Shown here one piece after another: positions 1-8,775 of a stretch of 64,000 nt of DNA. Origin of the DNA: Catelliglobosispora koreensis DSM 44566. GTDB taxonomy: Bacteria; Actinomycetota; Actinomycetes; Mycobacteriales; Micromonosporaceae. The notes under the pieces were generated by a model. The model made no database searches, was not told where the DNA came from, and saw nothing but the letters and a program-made list of their open reading frames with translations. The first letter of the stretch is position 1. Every line of letters starts with the position of its first letter. The position numbers and the translations under genes are program-made. The DNA is taken from assembly GCF_000379685.1 (NCBI RefSeq), contig NZ_KB903249.1, positions 1,381,911 through 1,445,910 of the forward strand, written 5' to 3'.

Positions 1-701
1 ACGCCCATGTTGACCACGGCGTCATAGCGGTGCCGCGCCTTGAACTCCAAGGCGTGCTGGCGAATCACCTCGGCCGGCAAGTCCTCACGCTTGATGAGGT
101 CGTTGAGGTAGCGCTCGGACTCCTCGGCCAGGGTCAGCGCCGTGACCTTAACGCCCCGTTTGCCGGCGTGCTCCATGAACGCACCCCAGCCGCCGCCAAC
201 CTCCAGCACGTGATCGCCGGGCTTGGCCCCGATGGCTTCCAGAGCCAGGTCCATTTTGCGGGTCATCGCGTCTTCCAGCGGTTCGTCGTCGCGCTCGAAG
301 ACACCCTGGGTGTAACAGCGGTGGCGCTTGTCCATAAACGTCAGGAAGAAGTCAGAGTCATTGTCGTAATGCGACGAGATGGCCGGGCGGTCGGCCTTGA
401 TGAACCGCGTGATCCACGCGATCGGATGCCGGTCATGGAACATGCCCCGCATCTTCAGCGCTGTCATCAGATCGCCCTCGATGTCGAGCCAGCCGCGCAG
501 GTAGGCGACACCGATGGCGAACTGGTCGAGCCCGGCGAGCGCCTGAGCGCCGCGCGGATCCGTGGCACGGACGGTGAAAAGCGGGCTATCGGGCCCAAGC
601 GTGACCATCGTGCCGTTAACGTCTTCCACCGCGAAAGAAACCGGCTTCCGGGTGGCGAAATAGCTGCTATAGCGCTTGGAAATAGTGTCGGCCAGTGCCA
701 T
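1..701 (-). CDS. Cyclopropane-fatty-acyl-phospholipid synthase family protein (partial; 3' end outside window)
   Basis: The minus strand encodes an N-terminal start followed by a SAM-dependent methyltransferase of the cyclopropane/mycolic-acid synthase type. I see the N-terminal cap region, then the stretch SSHYDNDSDFF, the family landmark Y-T-Q-G-V-F, and the SAM-binding loop VLEVGGGWGAF. The family transfers a methylene or methyl group from SAM to unsaturated phospholipid acyl chains at the membrane. About 233 codons are present; the usual length is about 400-430, so roughly 40 percent is missing beyond base 1. The start ATG at 701 has a TAGATT hexamer (709-714) 7 nt upstream and no Shine-Dalgarno, suggesting a leaderless mRNA; ATG at 707 is an in-frame alternative. 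Divergent from the protease gene. Confidence 0.85.
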   Translation of the reverse strand, partial: MALADTISKRYSSYFATRKPVSFAVEDVNGTMVTLGPDSPLFTVRATDPRGAQALAGLDQFAIGVAYLRGWLDIEGDLMTALKMRGMFHDRHPIAWITRFIKADRPAISSHYDNDSDFFLTFMDKRHRCYTQGVFERDDEPLEDAMTRKMDLALEAIGAKPGDHVLEVGGGWGAFMEHAGKRGVKVTALTLAEESERYLNDLIKREDLPAEVIRQHALEFKARHRYDAVVNMG

Positions 702-708
702 AAGCATC

Positions 709-714
709 AATCTA
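709..714 (-). promoter_or_regulatory. Candidate -10 element for leaderless cfa-like gene
   Basis: TAGATT on the minus strand lies 7 nt before the ATG at 701, placing the predicted transcription start at or next to the start codon. It fits the actinobacterial TANNNT consensus. No clear -35 is visible, so this is a prediction only. Confidence 0.4.
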
Positions 715-844
715 ACGAAGAGTGGTGAACAGCGGGAGTCTTCTGTGTCTGATGCCAGTTGATGTCCGGAACCGGAAGGCGCTAAACCTCCGGCGCGGCC
801 TTAGCGTAAGCGCACCGTTTTCAGACACGCATAAGGAGCGATCT

Positions 845-2512
845 ATGCGGTTAATCATCGCGGCGCTGGCCGCGGTCCTGACAGCTGCCGGGGCGTTATC
901 AGCCCAGGCTCTGGCAGGCCCGGCCCCGCTTGAGGCCGAGCCGGCCGCCGCTGACCCCAGCGGGTATCTGGCCGTCGCCGACGCCATCCCGGATAGCTAC
1001 CTAGTCGTCCTCAAAGGACGGCCAGCCGTTGGCATTCAGTCCAAATCCGCCGTGACGAGCGAGGCGAACTCGCTCACTACCAAGCACGGTGGCAAGACCG
1101 GTGCCATCTTCTCGGCCGCCCTGCGCGGATTCGCGTTCACCGGAACCGAGCAGCAGGCCCGTGCCCTCGCGGCAGACCCAACCGTCCAGTTCGTCCAGCA
1201 GAACGGCCGGGTGTCCGTTGTGGAGACCCAGCCCAACCCGCCCTCGTGGGGGCTCGACCGCATCGATCAGCGCAACCTGCCGCTCGACCAGTCCTACACG
1301 TATCCGGCGACCGCTTCCTCGGTCCACGTATACGTTTTGGACACGGGCATCCGGCGTACCCACCAGAATTTTGGCGGGCGCGCGGACATCGTCTTTGACA
1401 ACGTTGGCGATGGGCGCAATGGCGTTGACTGCCACGGACATGGCACCCATGTCGCCGGAACGGTCGGCGGCTCAACCTATGGCGTGGCCAAAGGCGTGCG
1501 TATCCATGCCGTCCGCGTCCTTGACTGTGGCGGCAGCGGCGACGACAACAAAATCGCCGAAGCCATCGACTGGGTGACCCAGAACGCGCAAAAGCCAGCC
1601 GTGGCCAACATGAGCCTCGGCGCCCAAGGCAGCCACGCGGGCATGGAAACCGCCGTGCGGGGCTCGATCGCCGCCGGCATCACCTATGCGCTCGCGGGCG
1701 GCAACAACAACCAGAGCGCCTGCAACTTCACGCCCGCACGGGAACCGCTCGCCATCACCGTTGGCGCGACGGAATCCAATGACGCGCGTGCTTCCTATTC
1801 CAACTACGGCACCTGTCTGGACCTGTTCGGCCCGGGCTCAAACATCACGTCAGCCGGGCACAACAGTGACACCGGCACCGCGACGATGAGCGGAACGTCG
1901 ATGGCGTCGCCGCACGTGGCCGGGGCGGCGGCGCTTTACCTCGCCGCCAATCCAAACGCGACACCGCAACAGGTGCGTGACGCGCTCGTGAACGGCGGGA
2001 CGCCGGGCAAGGTGACCAACCCGGGAAGCGGCTCTCCCAACGTGCTGTTGTTCGTCGGGTCTGGTGGCCCCACGCCAACACCGACGGCTTCCCCGACCTC
2101 GTCGCCAACGCCGTCACCGTCACCGACGGGCTCCCCAACGCCGTCGCCGACGGTGCCGCCGGGCAGTGAATACGCCAATGACACCAACGTTTCCATTGGT
2201 GGGTTCAACAGCCCAGCGGTCGGGTCCATCAACGTGAGCGGGCGGCCGGGCAGCGCGCCTTCCGCTTTGGTGGTCAAGGTGAAGATCGTGTGCCCCAAGC
2301 GGGGCGACCTCAGCATTGAGCTCATCGGGCCCAACGGGTTCTTCTATCAGCTCAAGCAGGTCAACTTCGGTGACACGGCACCCAACCTGGACGCGGTGTA
2401 CACGGTCAACGCGACCGCGTCGCCAGCTTCCGGCACGTGGCAAATAAGGGTGCGGGCCTTCAACTTTAACGCCAGCAATGGTTATCTCGATCGATGGAGC
2501 CTGACATTCTGA
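845..2512 (+). CDS. Secreted subtilisin-like serine protease (S8) with C-terminal P-domain-like module
   Basis: Extracellular peptidase of about 555 residues. The ATG at 845 is preceded by AAGGAG (833-838) at 6-nt spacing and begins a Sec signal peptide (about 1-24). An I9-type inhibitor propeptide follows (from IPDSYLVVLKGR, about 48-125). The catalytic domain (about 135-400) has Asp166 in VLDTG, His199 in HGTHVAG and Ser352 in GTSMASPHVAG, with an oxyanion Asn in AGGNNN. A Pro/Thr/Ser linker (about 408-438) leads to a beta-rich module ending in WSLTF, like the P domain of proprotein convertases. The same kind of module ends the S1 protease at 25144. A regulator gene starts 9 nt downstream. 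A longer upstream frame exists, but it lacks both an RBS and a signal peptide at its start. Confidence 0.93.
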   Translation: MRLIIAALAAVLTAAGALSAQALAGPAPLEAEPAAADPSGYLAVADAIPDSYLVVLKGRPAVGIQSKSAVTSEANSLTTKHGGKTGAIFSAALRGFAFTGTEQQARALAADPTVQFVQQNGRVSVVETQPNPPSWGLDRIDQRNLPLDQSYTYPATASSVHVYVLDTGIRRTHQNFGGRADIVFDNVGDGRNGVDCHGHGTHVAGTVGGSTYGVAKGVRIHAVRVLDCGGSGDDNKIAEAIDWVTQNAQKPAVANMSLGAQGSHAGMETAVRGSIAAGITYALAGGNNNQSACNFTPAREPLAITVGATESNDARASYSNYGTCLDLFGPGSNITSAGHNSDTGTATMSGTSMASPHVAGAAALYLAANPNATPQQVRDALVNGGTPGKVTNPGSGSPNVLLFVGSGGPTPTPTASPTSSPTPSPSPTGSPTPSPTVPPGSEYANDTNVSIGGFNSPAVGSINVSGRPGSAPSALVVKVKIVCPKRGDLSIELIGPNGFFYQLKQVNFGDTAPNLDAVYTVNATASPASGTWQIRVRAFNFNASNGYLDRWSLTF

Positions 2513-2520
2513 AACGTTCC

Positions 2521-3501
2521 ATGCGCCCCGTCCAGCTGGACGGGGCGCCCCTCCTGGAGCCCGTCGGGTTAGGACAGATCCATAGCGACCTCTACCTCGA
2601 CCTGCTCGCCTTCCCGCGCAGCACGATTCCGGCGATGGCGGCGCGCCTTGAGCTGCCCGCCGGGCGCGTGCGCAAAACGCTGCAGTACCTCTTGGACGCG
2701 GGGCTCGTGAGCCGCCTGGCCGGAGCACGGCACCACTACGTGGCGGCACCGCCCGAAGTCGCCGTCGACGCGCTCGTAGCGAGGCGCAGCCAGCAGCTTG
2801 AGCAGCTGCGTGTGCACGCCCACGAACTGGCCGTCGTCATCCGCAATCAAGTGCAGCCGGGGGAGGCCTCAGAGCTGATCCAGCTCGTCGAGGGCTCCGA
2901 GGCGGTCGGGCACCACCTCGCCCGCATGCAGCTCGGCGCCCGGGAAGAGGTGCTCATCGTGGACTGCCCGCCGTACCTCTACGGCCGTCCCGTCCACAAC
3001 GAAGAGGAACTCAAAGCACTAGCGCGCGGCGTGAGTTACCGCTGCATCTATCACGCGCCCGGACTGCAGGAAGAAGGCCATCTGGACTCGATGCTGGAGT
3101 GTGTGGCGGCGGGGGAGCAAGCCAGGACGCTGCCCTCGGTGCGGATGAAAATGATCATCGCGGACCGCCGGATCGCGCTCGTGCCGGTCAGCTTCTCAGC
3201 CGCCGAAACTGGGACCAGACTGCTCGTTCAGCCCTCACCTTTGCTGGACGCGTTAGTGGCGTGCTTCGAATCGCTGTGGCAGCGCGCCACTCCAGCCGGG
3301 TCGTTGTCGGACGGTCTGGCCGAGCCCGACCGCAAGCTGCTGGCCATGCTCGCCAGCGGCATGAAGGACCGGGCCATCGCGCGGGCACTCGGCGTCACCG
3401 AACGCACCGTCGGCCGGCGCGTGCAGGAACTCATGTCGCAACTGGACGCCGGCACGCGCTTTCAAGCCGGGTTACAAGCGGGCCGGCGAGGTCTTCTTTA
3501 G
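2521..3501 (+). CDS. Transcriptional regulator: N-terminal TrmB-like winged helix, C-terminal LuxR-type HTH
   Basis: About 326 residues. The N-terminal part (about 20-75) looks like a TrmB-type winged helix (LELPAGRVRKTLQYLLDAGL). The middle is an effector or PLD-like domain of the kind common in actinobacterial TrmB/LuxR hybrids. The C terminus is a LuxR HTH (DRKLLAMLASGMKDRAIARA, then VTERTVGRRV). It starts 9 nt after the S8 protease stop with no clear Shine-Dalgarno, so translational coupling is likely; ATG at 2494, inside the protease gene, is an in-frame alternative. Co-transcription suggests it responds to or controls protease expression, but no target is visible. The 3' end overlaps the convergent corA by 4 nt. 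Confidence 0.8.
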   Translation: MRPVQLDGAPLLEPVGLGQIHSDLYLDLLAFPRSTIPAMAARLELPAGRVRKTLQYLLDAGLVSRLAGARHHYVAAPPEVAVDALVARRSQQLEQLRVHAHELAVVIRNQVQPGEASELIQLVEGSEAVGHHLARMQLGAREEVLIVDCPPYLYGRPVHNEEELKALARGVSYRCIYHAPGLQEEGHLDSMLECVAAGEQARTLPSVRMKMIIADRRIALVPVSFSAAETGTRLLVQPSPLLDALVACFESLWQRATPAGSLSDGLAEPDRKLLAMLASGMKDRAIARALGVTERTVGRRVQELMSQLDAGTRFQAGLQAGRRGLL

Positions 3502-4595
3502 AGCCAATGGCGCTTCTTGAACACGCGGTAGAGCACGAAGCACACCAGCGCCATCAGTCCTAACGCGAAGGGATAACCCCACGCCCAGTGCGTCTCGGGC
3601 ATGTTGTCGAAGTTCATGCCGTAGATCGTGCCCACAAGCGTTGGGGCGAAAAGGATCGCGGCCCAGGCCGAGATCTTCTTTACCTCAACGTTTTCGTCAT
3701 TGGACGCTTCGGTCAGCGCGGTGAGGCTGGCGATCTGGCTCTGGCCGACAAGGGTCAGGTTCACGTTGAGGATGTTCTCCAGCATCTGCCGGAAGCTGTC
3801 CACGCGCTCGGCCACGACCAGAGCGTGGTCGGCCACGTCGCGCAGGTTGCGCCGCAGCTCCTCATCCGTGCCGTACTTATCGAACCCCGCCTCAAGCCCT
3901 CTCAGGATGCCAAGCAGCGGGCGAGCCGCGCGCTGAAACTCGATCACCTCGCGCGACAGCTCATAGATGCGCTTGGAGGCCATCGGGTCGCCATCGAAGA
4001 CCTGGTCTTCAATCTCATCGATGTCGTTTTGCAGGCCGGCGATCACGGGGGCGTAGCCGTCGACGACAGCGTCCAGCACCGCGTAGAGCACGGCTTCCGG
4101 CCCCAGGCCAAGCAGCTTGGGATCGGATTCGAGTCGTTGCCGCACCTCCCCGAGATCCGGAGCGTCACTATGCCGGACCGTCAGCACGAACTGCGGGCCG
4201 GTGAACACGTGGATCTCGCCAAACTCCACGGTTTCGGTCTCGTCGATATAGCGGGCCGAGCGCAGGGCGACGAACTGAGTGTCGCCGTAGCGGTCCAGCT
4301 TGGGGCGCTGGTGGGCCACGATCGCGTCTTCGAGGGCTAGCTCATGCAGGCCAAACTGGCGCGCAGCGGTCTGCAACTGGTCATCTGTGGGGCGGAGCAG
4401 GCCAATCCACACCATCGTGCCGGGCGGGCCCGGCAGCTGGTTGTAGACCTGCGCGAGCGTGCTCGGTCCAGACACGCGCCGGCCATCGCGGTAAACCGCG
4501 GCGTCCACCACAGTGCCCTGCAACGACAGGACGGCGGGCGGTTCCTCGTCCGTCCGTGGGTCCATCGACAGTTCGGGGGCTTCCGTGTGCCGCAT
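3498..4595 (-). CDS. corA: CorA-family magnesium/cobalt transporter
   Basis: A 365-residue divalent-cation channel subunit of the inner membrane, which works as a homopentamer. The long N-terminal alpha/beta cytoplasmic domain is followed by a helical stalk and two C-terminal TM segments. The first TM ends in the signature YGMNF (Gly326-Met327-Asn328) and the protein ends in a basic tail (RVFKKRHWL). Length matches the family. The ATG at 4595 is chosen because the CorA alignment begins soon after; the longer upstream frame runs antisense into thrS. It is divergent from thrS, with 97 bp between the starts. Confidence 0.92.
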   Translation of the reverse strand: MRHTEAPELSMDPRTDEEPPAVLSLQGTVVDAAVYRDGRRVSGPSTLAQVYNQLPGPPGTMVWIGLLRPTDDQLQTAARQFGLHELALEDAIVAHQRPKLDRYGDTQFVALRSARYIDETETVEFGEIHVFTGPQFVLTVRHSDAPDLGEVRQRLESDPKLLGLGPEAVLYAVLDAVVDGYAPVIAGLQNDIDEIEDQVFDGDPMASKRIYELSREVIEFQRAARPLLGILRGLEAGFDKYGTDEELRRNLRDVADHALVVAERVDSFRQMLENILNVNLTLVGQSQIASLTALTEASNDENVEVKKISAWAAILFAPTLVGTIYGMNFDNMPETHWAWGYPFALGLMALVCFVLYRVFKKRHWL

Positions 4596-4636
4596 AGTCC
4601 CAAGTTTGCCCCCAAGCCCTCTCCGTGTCGGGCGAT

Positions 4637-4662
4637 ATCGGGCAACCGATAACATCGGGCAA
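4637..4662. repeat. Short direct repeat upstream of thrS
   Basis: ATCGGGCAA occurs at 4637-4645 and again at 4654-4662 (17-bp period) in the 97-bp corA/thrS intergenic region. It could be a regulator site or chance. No T-box-like structure is seen here. Confidence 0.3.
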
Positions 4663-4692
4663 AGCCAACATCGTGTTTGAGAGGACCCTGCC

Positions 4693-6687
4693 ATGAGTGC
4701 ACCGAGTAAACAGCCTGTCGTCGACCCCGTTGTCGTCACGGCTGGGACGACGTGCGCCGAGGCCATCGCGCAGGCAGGTCTTCCCACCTCCGGGCCCAAG
4801 GCCATCGTCGTGGTGCGCGACGCTTCGGGCCAGTTGCGTGACCTCGACTGGGCACCGTCGTCCGATGAGTCCGTCGAGCCCATCGCCATCGATTCCCCCG
4901 ACGGTCTCAACGTGCTTCGGCACTCGGCCGCCCACGTGCTGGCCCAGGCCGTGCAAGACCTGTTCCCCGAGGCCAAGCTGGGCATCGGCCCGCCTGTGGA
5001 GAACGGCTTCTACTACGACTTCAGCGTCTCCAAGCCCTTCCAGCCCGACGATCTGGAGAAGATCGAAAAGCGGATGCAGGAGATCGTCAAGTCGGGGCAG
5101 ACGTTCAAGCGCCGCCGGTTCGAAGATCTTGAGGCTGCCAAGGCGGAGCTGAAGGACGAGCCGTTCAAGCTGGAGCTCGTCGACATCAAGGGTGACGTGG
5201 ACGCCGATGTCATGGAGGTCGGCGGCGGCGAGCTGACCATCTACGACAACTTCGACAAGGACGGCAAGCGCTGCTGGGGCGACCTGTGCCGCGGGCCGCA
5301 CCTGCCATCGACGCGGTTCATTCCCGCCTTCAAGATCATGCGCTCTGCCGCCGCCTACTGGCGCGGGTCGGAGAAGAACCCCCAGCTGCAGCGGATCTAC
5401 GGCACGGCATGGCCGTCGCGGGACGCGCTCAAGGCGTACCTCCAATTCTTGGAAGAAGCGGCCAAGCGGGATCACCGCAAGATCGGCTCGGACCTCGACC
5501 TCTTCTCGTTCCCCGACGAAATCGGCTCCGGTCTCGCGGTCTTCCACCCCAAGGGCGGCATCATCCGCCGGGAGCTGGAGAACTACTCCCGCAAGCGGCA
5601 CGAGGAAGAGGGCTACCAGTTCGTCAACTCGCCGCACATCACCAAGGAGCAGCTGTTCCTGACGTCGGGCCACCTGCCCTACTACAAGGACACGATGTTC
5701 CCGCCGATGCAGATCGAGGGCGCTGAGTACTACCTCAAGCCGATGAACTGCCCGATGCATCACCTCATCTACCGCGCGCGCGGACGGTCCTACCGTGAGC
5801 TGCCGTTGCGGCTGTTCGAATTCGGGACCGTCTACCGGTACGAGAAGTCCGGTGTCGTGCATGGACTGACCCGTGTTCGCGGTCTGACGATGGACGACTC
5901 GCACATCTACACCACTCAGGAGCAGATGGGCGACGAGATCAAGTTCCTGCTCAAGTTCGTCCTGGACCTGCTCGCCGACTATGGCCTGTCGGACTTCTAC
6001 CTCGAACTGTCCACTCGCGACGATTCGCCGAAGTTCGTTGGCAGCGAAGAAAACTGGGCCGAGGCGACTGCGGCGCTGGAGCGGGCCGCCACCGAATCCG
6101 GCCTGGAGCTAGTGCCCGATCCGGGTGGCGCGGCCTTCTACGGCCCGAAGATCTCGGTGCAGGCACGCGACGCGATCGGCCGGTCGTGGCAGATGTCGAC
6201 GATCCAGGTCGACTTCAACATGCCGGAGCGGTTCGGCTTGGAATACCAGGCCGCCGACGGCACGCGTAAGCGCCCAGCACTCATCCACCGCGCCCTGTTC
6301 GGCTCGATCGAGAGGTTCTTCGGTGTGCTGACCGAGCACTACGCGGGTGCTTTCCCCGCGTGGCTGTCGCCGATTCAGGTGGTCGGCATCCCCATTCGCA
6401 CCGACCACGCTCCGTTCCTTCAGTCCTTTGTGGACAGACTGCGCGGCCAGGGCATCCGGGCCGAGGTCGACGAGTCCGACGACCGCATGCAGAAGAAGAT
6501 CCGCACCGCGCAGCAGCAGAAGATTCCTTTCATGGTGCTGGCCGGTGACGAGGACGTCTCCAACGGCACGGTTTCCTTCCGCTACCGCGACGGATCACAG
6601 CGCAACGGGGTGTCCCTCGATGAGGCTGTCGAGCACGTCGTGGAGTTCGTGAAGTCACGGGCGAACAGTGGCCCTTCGGCGGCATGA
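4693..6687 (+). CDS. thrS: Threonine--tRNA ligase
   Basis: Class II aminoacyl-tRNA synthetase charging tRNA-Thr, 664 residues, normal length. Order: TGS domain (about 8-70), second additional domain with HSAAH (77-81) used in editing, the class II core, and an anticodon-binding domain (about 560-655). The zinc ligands that select threonine are visible as Cys353 (MNCPMH), His404 (DDSHIY) and His532 (ALIHRA). Class II motif 2 ([13 protein letters not shown]) is present. ATG 4693 has GAGGA 7 nt upstream. The next gene overlaps its 3' end by 20 nt, so thrS, the GNAT gene and the HIT gene probably form one operon. Confidence 0.97.
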   Translation: MSAPSKQPVVDPVVVTAGTTCAEAIAQAGLPTSGPKAIVVVRDASGQLRDLDWAPSSDESVEPIAIDSPDGLNVLRHSAAHVLAQAVQDLFPEAKLGIGPPVENGFYYDFSVSKPFQPDDLEKIEKRMQEIVKSGQTFKRRRFEDLEAAKAELKDEPFKLELVDIKGDVDADVMEVGGGELTIYDNFDKDGKRCWGDLCRGPHLPSTRFIPAFKIMRSAAAYWRGSEKNPQLQRIYGTAWPSRDALKAYLQFLEEAAKRDHRKIGSDLDLFSFPDEIGSGLAVFHPKGGIIRRELENYSRKRHEEEGYQFVNSPHITKEQLFLTSGHLPYYKDTMFPPMQIEGAEYYLKPMNCPMHHLIYRARGRSYRELPLRLFEFGTVYRYEKSGVVHGLTRVRGLTMDDSHIYTTQEQMGDEIKFLLKFVLDLLADYGLSDFYLELSTRDDSPKFVGSEENWAEATAALERAATESGLELVPDPGGAAFYGPKISVQARDAIGRSWQMSTIQVDFNMPERFGLEYQAADGTRKRPALIHRALFGSIERFFGVLTEHYAGAFPAWLSPIQVVGIPIRTDHAPFLQSFVDRLRGQGIRAEVDESDDRMQKKIRTAQQQKIPFMVLAGDEDVSNGTVSFRYRDGSQRNGVSLDEAVEHVVEFVKSRANSGPSAA

Positions 6688-7099
6688 TTCCTTTGAGCTA
6701 GACGATGATCCGGCTCGGCTCGATCTGGGCCGGATCTCGCAATGGCTCGCTGTCGAGAGCTATTGGGCACGAGGACGTTCTGCGGAACGCATTCAGCGCT
6801 CGATTGATAACTCTCTCGTGTGGGGGCTCTACGGTCCTTCCGGCCAAGTCGGCTTTTTCCGTGTCGTGACTGATAAAACGACGTTCGCGTGGTTGTGCGA
6901 TGTGTTTGTCGACCAGGCGTACCGTGGGCGTGGGCTGGCCCAGTGGGCACTGGCCGCGATCCGGGACGATCTGCTCGCGATGGGCGTCTACCGGATCCTG
7001 CTAGCGACCGCCGACGCACACGGTGTGTACGAGAAACTGGGCTTTGGGCCCCACGCTGAACCTGGTAAGTGGATGGAGCTGATGGCGGATCGTGACTGA
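6668..7099 (+). CDS. GNAT-family N-acetyltransferase
   Basis: About 143 residues starting at GTG 6668, overlapping thrS by 20 nt. The acetyl-CoA binding motif A reads [20 protein letters not shown] (about 77-96), and the C-terminal motif B ends in VYEKLGFGP. The N-terminal pattern (DDDPARLDL...YWARGR) belongs to a small GNAT group widespread in bacteria and linked to no known substrate. The overlap with thrS and an 8-nt overlap with the HIT gene indicate translational coupling. Acetyl acceptor unknown. Confidence 0.85.
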   Translation: MALRRHDSFELDDDPARLDLGRISQWLAVESYWARGRSAERIQRSIDNSLVWGLYGPSGQVGFFRVVTDKTTFAWLCDVFVDQAYRGRGLAQWALAAIRDDLLAMGVYRILLATADAHGVYEKLGFGPHAEPGKWMELMADRD

Positions 7100-7565
7100 C
7101 GGGCTGGAACGACTGTGGACCCCGTGGCGGATGGCCTATGTGACCGGGCCAGCCAAGCCGCCCGGCTGCCCGTTCTGCGAGCCGTCGGAAGATCTGCTCG
7201 TCGCCTCGGGCACGCTCGTGTTCGCGGTGCTCAACAAGTTTCCGTACAACCCGGGTCACCTGCTGATCTGCCCTTACCGGCACGTGCCTGACTACACCGA
7301 TCTGACCGGCGAGGAAGTGCTGGAGCTGGGGTTGTTCACGCAGCGTGCCATGGAGGTCATCCGCAAGGTGTCCAGTGCGCACGGCTTCAACATCGGCATG
7401 AACCAGGGCGATGTCGCCGGAGCGGGGATCGCCGGGCACCTGCATCAGCACGTGGTGCCGCGCTGGGGCGGGGATTCCAACTTCCTGCCCGTGGTCGGCG
7501 GCACGAAAGCGTTGCCGCAGCTGCTCCATGACACACGTGACTTGCTGCGCGGTGCCTGGGACTAA
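7092..7565 (+). CDS. HIT-domain protein, Ap4A phosphorylase-like
   Basis: A 157-residue histidine-triad protein. The triad HLHQHVVPRW (about 117-126) gives the His-x-His-x-His nucleotidyl-transfer site, and an N-terminal CPFC pair is present. The mycobacterial gene at the same locus (between thrS and pgsA1) is an Ap4A phosphorylase; equivalence is inferred from position and motif. GTG 7092 overlaps the GNAT gene by 8 nt. Likely role: cleavage of diadenosine polyphosphates made by aminoacyl-tRNA synthetases such as the neighbouring ThrRS. Confidence 0.88.
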   Translation: MTDGLERLWTPWRMAYVTGPAKPPGCPFCEPSEDLLVASGTLVFAVLNKFPYNPGHLLICPYRHVPDYTDLTGEEVLELGLFTQRAMEVIRKVSSAHGFNIGMNQGDVAGAGIAGHLHQHVVPRWGGDSNFLPVVGGTKALPQLLHDTRDLLRGAWD

Positions 7566-7595
7566 ATGTCATACCCGCGGGCAAGGATCGTGGGC

Positions 7596-8318
7596 ATGAC
7601 TGTGAAACTTCAAACCGTCGTCTTCGACTCGGCGGATATCTCCCGTCTGGCGGAGTTCTATACCCAGCTGGCTGGGTTCAAAGACGAATATGACGACGGT
7701 GACTGGATCACGCTGGTCACGCCGGAAGGCGCCAAAATCGCCTTCCAGAACGCTCCCGATCACCTGCCGCCCCAGTGGCCTTCGCAAATGCGGCCGCAGC
7801 AGTTCCACCTCGACTTCGCTACGCCTGACATGGCAGGCGAGGTGGAAAGGGCTATCTCGCTTGGAGCCAAACGGCTTGAGGGGGGCGGCGAGACGTGGAC
7901 GGTGCTCGCCGATCCGTCCGGGCACCCGTTTTGCTTGTGCGCCAGCGATGAAGCGACCTCGACCGCATTGGCCGATGTCGCGATCGACTGTCCAGACGCG
8001 AAACTGCTCGCGACCTTCTACGCGCCGCTGACCGGCTATGAGCTGACCTACGAAGGTCCTGAAGGTGCCTACCTTTCAGGTGACGGGCTGCCCATCATGT
8101 TCCAGAACGTGCAGGACTACAACGCCCCGAAATGGCCCGATCCGGCCCACCCGCAGCAAGCGCACCTCGACTTCCATGTCGACGACATCGACTCGGCCGA
8201 GAAACTGGCGCTGAGCTTGGGCGCGACGCAGTTGCCGGGCGGTGGTGGCAACATCAGCGGCTTCCGGGTCTTCGCCGATCCGGCCGGGCACCCGTTCTGC
8301 CTGTGCTGGGGGCAGTGA
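7596..8318 (+). CDS. Tandem VOC (glyoxalase/bleomycin-resistance fold) protein
   Basis: About 240 residues made of two VOC repeats (about 1-118 and 122-240). Each contains a QxHLDF strand (QQFHLDFAT; QQAHLDFHV) and each ends in the same DPxGHPFCLC. The repeated His and acidic positions could bind a metal. ATG 7596 is favoured over ATG 7566 because AAGGA (7583-7587) sits 8 nt upstream. Substrate unknown; such proteins are usually annotated glyoxalase-like. It lies 30 nt after the HIT gene, in a segment that separates HIT from pgsA. Confidence 0.85.
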   Translation: MTVKLQTVVFDSADISRLAEFYTQLAGFKDEYDDGDWITLVTPEGAKIAFQNAPDHLPPQWPSQMRPQQFHLDFATPDMAGEVERAISLGAKRLEGGGETWTVLADPSGHPFCLCASDEATSTALADVAIDCPDAKLLATFYAPLTGYELTYEGPEGAYLSGDGLPIMFQNVQDYNAPKWPDPAHPQQAHLDFHVDDIDSAEKLALSLGATQLPGGGGNISGFRVFADPAGHPFCLCWGQ

Positions 8319-8363
8319 GCAAACGCACGCCCAGTTCCGCGTTTCGCGGAGCAGAATGAAATC

Positions 8364-8723
8364 GTGAGCGCGGTTTTTGTCTTCGACGGCGATTGCGCGT
8401 TCTGTTCCATGACTGCCCGTTTCACTGAGCAATGGGTCCGTCCAGCTGCCACGATCGTGCCGTGGCAGCGGGCGGACCTGCTTGCGTTGGGGCTAACGCG
8501 GGAGCAGTGCGCTGAGGCGATTCAGTGGGTGTCCGACGGCGTCGTGCTGTCCGGCCCAGCAGCCGCGGGAGCGGCGTTGCGGTCCGGGGTGTGGGTGTGG
8601 CGCCCGCTGGGCTGGCTGCTTCGCCTGCCGCTTGTGGAGCGTCTCGCGTGGCCGTTCTACCGCTGGGTCTCCCGCAACCGGCACCGGCTCCCCGGCGGCA
8701 CACCCGCCTGCGCCATCAGATAA
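8364..8723 (+). CDS. DCC-family (DUF393) thiol-disulfide oxidoreductase-like protein
   Basis: A 119-residue protein with the family signature DGDCAFC (about 8-14), a thioredoxin-like CxxC near the N terminus, and a C-terminal YRWVSRNRHRLPGG typical of DUF393. Start GTG 8364; the only SD-like sequence (GGAG, 8348-8351) is rather far upstream. Role in redox chemistry is inferred from the family. A strong hairpin follows the stop. Confidence 0.85.
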   Translation: MSAVFVFDGDCAFCSMTARFTEQWVRPAATIVPWQRADLLALGLTREQCAEAIQWVSDGVVLSGPAAAGAALRSGVWVWRPLGWLLRLPLVERLAWPFYRWVSRNRHRLPGGTPACAIR

Positions 8724-8728
8724 ACGTG

Positions 8729-8762
8729 CGGGCTATGGACCACAGCGGTGATCCATAGCCCG
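8729..8762. terminator. Bidirectional hairpin terminator (DCC gene / EF-G-like gene)
   Basis: CGGGCTATGGA (8729-8739) and TCCATAGCCCG (8752-8762) form a perfect 11-bp stem with a 12-nt loop between two convergent stop codons. No T-tract, which is common for high-GC actinobacteria. Confidence 0.75.
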
Positions 8763-8775
8763 ATAAGAGTCAATC

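Noticed and set aside
4596-4692. Possible T-box riboswitch before thrS
   Set aside because: The gap is only 97 bp, with no specifier loop, T-box sequence or terminator.
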